Shown here: piece by piece, positions 62,124 through 64,000 of the stretch
How the letters are laid out: the number at the start of each line of letters is the position of its first letter
How positions within the stretch are numbered: position 1 is the stretch's first letter
Assembly: GCF_001279725.1 (NCBI RefSeq)
Contig: NZ_LGDE01000469.1
Coordinates: forward strand, 62,001-126,000
DNA: 64,000 nt
Source: Streptomyces sp. WM4235
GTDB taxonomy: Bacteria; Actinomycetota; Actinomycetes; Streptomycetales; Streptomycetaceae
Direction of reading: 5' to 3'
Notes under the pieces: model-generated
The model's input: only the letters and a program-made list of their open reading frames with translations
Database searches by the model: none
What the model was told of the DNA's origin: nothing
Position numbers and translations under genes: made by a program

Positions 62124-63260
62124 ATGGACCTCGACCCGCTCCTCGCCGACACCGAGCCCTTCACCGCCGCCGACTACGCCGCCCGGATGGCCGCCGCCGC
62201 GCGGGCCGCCGCCGAGGCGGGGCTGGCCGGGCTGCTGATCGCCCCCGGGCCCGACCTCACCCACCTCACCGGGTACCGGCCCGTCGACACCGAGCGGCTG
62301 ACCCTGCTCGTGCTCGCCGCCGACCGGGAAGCGGTGCTCGTCGTGCCCGCGCTGGAGGCCCCCGACGCCGCGAAGGCACCCGGCGCGGGAGCCCTGACCC
62401 TGCGCGACTGGGCCGACGGGAAGAACCCGTACGACGCCACCGCACCCCTGCTCGACGCGACGGGCCGCTTCGGCGTGAGCGACAACACCTGGGCCCTGCA
62501 CCTGCTCGGTCTCCAACGCGAGTTGCCCGGGACCGCCTACGCCCCGCTCACCGACGCCCTGCCGATGCTCCGCGCCGTGAAGGACCGGCGGGAACTGGCC
62601 CGGCTGGCGGCGGCCGGGGCGGCGGCCGACGCCGCGTACGCGCAGATCCTGCACGTCCCCTTCGCCGACCGCAGGGAGAGTGACGTGGCCGCCGACCTGG
62701 CCGCGCTGCTGCGCGTGCACGGCCACTCGCAGGTGGACTTCACCGTCGTCGGCTCCGGCCCGAACGGCGCCAACCCGCACCACGAGGCCGGCGACCGCGT
62801 CATCCGGCACGGGGACATGGTCGTCCTCGATTTCGGCGGCCTCCTGCACGGATACGGCTCCGACATCTCCCGCACCGTGCACGTCGGCGAGCCCACCGCC
62901 GAGGAGCGGCGGGTCCACGACGTCGTCCGGGAGGCGCAGCGGGCGGGCGTGGCGGCGGTCCGGCCCGGTATCGCCTGCCAGGACGTGGACCGGGCGGCCC
63001 GCGCGGTGATCACCGAGTTCGGCTACGGGGACCGTTTCATCCACCGCACCGGCCACGGCATCGGCGTCACCACCCACGAACCGCCGTACATGATCGAGGG
63101 CGAGGAGCAGCCGCTGCTGCCCGGCATGTGCTTCTCCGTCGAGCCGGGCGTCTACCTGCCCGGCCGCTTCGGCGTCCGCATCGAGGACATCGTGACGGTG
63201 ACCGACGACGGCGTCCGCCGCCTCAACAACGCCCCGCGCGAGATGGCGATCGTCGAGTAG
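62124..63260 (+). CDS. M24-family metallopeptidase (Xaa-Pro aminopeptidase type)
   Basis: The 378-residue protein has an N-terminal creatinase-like domain (about 15-150) and the pita-bread catalytic domain. The five metal ligands are visible: Asp in MVVLDFGG, Asp in YGSDISRTVHVG, His in HRTGHGIGVTTHEPP, Glu in CFSVEPGVYLPG and Glu in GVRIEDIVTVT. It probably removes N-terminal residues ahead of proline. There is no Shine-Dalgarno; CAGGAT ends 6 nt before the ATG, so the mRNA may be leaderless. The in-frame region upstream to 61926 runs over the tRNA and is not coding. Confidence 0.9.
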   Translation: MDLDPLLADTEPFTAADYAARMAAAARAAAEAGLAGLLIAPGPDLTHLTGYRPVDTERLTLLVLAADREAVLVVPALEAPDAAKAPGAGALTLRDWADGKNPYDATAPLLDATGRFGVSDNTWALHLLGLQRELPGTAYAPLTDALPMLRAVKDRRELARLAAAGAAADAAYAQILHVPFADRRESDVAADLAALLRVHGHSQVDFTVVGSGPNGANPHHEAGDRVIRHGDMVVLDFGGLLHGYGSDISRTVHVGEPTAEERRVHDVVREAQRAGVAAVRPGIACQDVDRAARAVITEFGYGDRFIHRTGHGIGVTTHEPPYMIEGEEQPLLPGMCFSVEPGVYLPGRFGVRIEDIVTVTDDGVRRLNNAPREMAIVE

Positions 63261-63285
63261 CCGGCCGCCGCTTCGACGACAGGGC

Positions 63286-63999
63286 CTACGGGCCCAGCAC
63301 CACCGCCGACTCGCCCGGCACGTGGATCCGGCCGTCGGGGCCCGGGTGGTCGACGGGCTCCCAGGCGGCCAGCACCCGCACCCCGTTGCGGCCCAGCGCG
63401 ATGGTCACAGGCTCCCGCGAGAAGTTCACCGCCACCCGGACCTCACCGCGCCGGAACGTCACCCAGCGGCGCTCCTCGTCGTGGGCGACCCGTACCGCCG
63501 CGAGGTCCGGGTCGCGCAGGTCCGGATGGGTGCGGCGCAGTGCGATCAGGGTCCGGTACCAGTCCAACAGGCGGGCGTGCGCGGGCTGTTCGGGCTCCTC
63601 CCAGTTCAGGCAGGACCGGTCGCGGGTCGCCGGGTCCTGCGGGTCCGGGATCTCCTCGGCCTTCCAGCCGTGCGCCGCGAACTCCCGCCGCCGGCCCGTC
63701 CGCACGGCCTCCGCGAGCTCCGGGTCGGGGTGGTCGGTGAAGTACTGCCACGGCGTGCCCGCGCCCCACTCCTCGCCCATGAACAGCATCGGGACGAAGG
63801 GGCCGGTCAGCGCCACCGTCGCGGCGCAGGCCAGCAGGCCCGGTGACAGGGAGGCCGACAGTCGGTCGCCCAGCGCCCGGTTGCCGATCTGGTCGTGGGT
63901 CTGGGTGTAGCCCAGGAAGCGGTGCGCCGGGGTACGGCGGCGGTCCACGGGCCGGCCGTGCGTGCGGCCCCGGAAGGAGGACCACGTGCCGTCGTGGAA
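63286..63999 (-). CDS. treZ: malto-oligosyltrehalose trehalohydrolase, C-terminal part (start outside window)
   Basis: Only the last 237 residues are in the window; the frame is open at the right edge. They include FHDGTWSSFRGRTHGRP, YTQTHDQIGNRALGDRLSASL and PMLFMGEEWGAGTPWQYFTDH, typical of TreZ in glycoside hydrolase family 13. TreZ releases trehalose from the maltooligosyl trehalose made by TreY. The C-terminal beta domain (WVTFRRGEVRVAVNFS) completes the protein. The distinction from the related GlgX or GlgB rests on the THDQIGNR motif. Its stop is 25 nt from the convergent M24 gene. Confidence 0.88.
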   Translation of the reverse strand, partial: FHDGTWSSFRGRTHGRPVDRRRTPAHRFLGYTQTHDQIGNRALGDRLSASLSPGLLACAATVALTGPFVPMLFMGEEWGAGTPWQYFTDHPDPELAEAVRTGRRREFAAHGWKAEEIPDPQDPATRDRSCLNWEEPEQPAHARLLDWYRTLIALRRTHPDLRDPDLAAVRVAHDEERRWVTFRRGEVRVAVNFSREPVTIALGRNGVRVLAAWEPVDHPGPDGRIHVPGESAVVLGP

Positions 64000-64000
64000 G

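Overview
The window is chromosomal DNA of very high GC content from an actinomycete, almost certainly Streptomyces. Supporting signs are third-codon GC bias, frequent GTG starts, many leaderless genes with TANNNT boxes 6-8 nt before the start codon, Tat signals, and gene order. From memory, the order aconitase - ngcEFG - rok7B7 - xylFGH - dxs - fadAB - ribonuclease D - response regulator - hemE - hemY/cgoX - hemQ/chdC - murC - msrB matches the SCO5999 to SCO6061 arc of S. coelicolor. It is core chromosome with accessory insertions. I see no IS element, prophage or CRISPR array.

Layout. (1) 1-13.4 kb is a sugar-uptake hub: the 3' end of aconitase; an ABC importer of the NgcEFG (N-acetylglucosamine/chitobiose) type whose predicted promoter carries a DasR-like operator; a convergent MgtC/MgtA magnesium unit; a ROK repressor; and an XylFGH importer. 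(2) 13.6-17.8 kb holds dxs (isoprenoid precursor synthesis), an amino-acid permease and a GNAT acetyltransferase. (3) 17.8-28.2 kb is a wall-glycopolymer cluster of teichoic-acid type. It has an LCP ligase, a TagF-like polymerase with an N-terminal membrane domain, a bifunctional IspD-like/SDR enzyme predicted to make CDP-ribitol, an SGNH esterase, an Ig-like protein, a TarS-like GT2 glycosyltransferase, a beta-propeller-like protein and a Tat-exported TagC-like protein. (4) 28.4-41.1 kb is core metabolism: the fadAB beta-oxidation complex with a predicted operator, ribonuclease D, an orphan LuxR-type regulator, DUF3000, and the heme genes hemE, cgoX and chdC interrupted by a CoA-disulfide-reductase-like enzyme and a DUF4349 lipoprotein.

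(5) 41.4-43.8 kb is the most unusual part: a two-gene, 4-nt-overlapping unit. It encodes a DUF692/MNIO iron oxidase fused to an extra C-terminal domain, followed by a three-helix membrane protein whose Gly/Ser tail carries eleven cysteines at mostly seven-residue spacing. I read it as a candidate peptide-modification system with a membrane-anchored substrate. (6) 44-53.9 kb is a mix: a PTH2-like hydrolase, AIM24, an ABC transporter pair, a small zinc-ribbon protein, a polysaccharide deacetylase, PPK2, PhoX, OsmC, a ZapE-type ATPase, a RibD-like reductase and a small USP-like protein. (7) 53.9-64 kb has murC, msrB, an orphan GTPase-associated protein 1 with an upstream TTA-containing ORF, a Tat-exported phospholipase C, an alpha/beta hydrolase, tRNA-His(GTG), an M24 peptidase and the C-terminal part of treZ.

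All function calls come from reading motifs and family resemblance. No database search was run.
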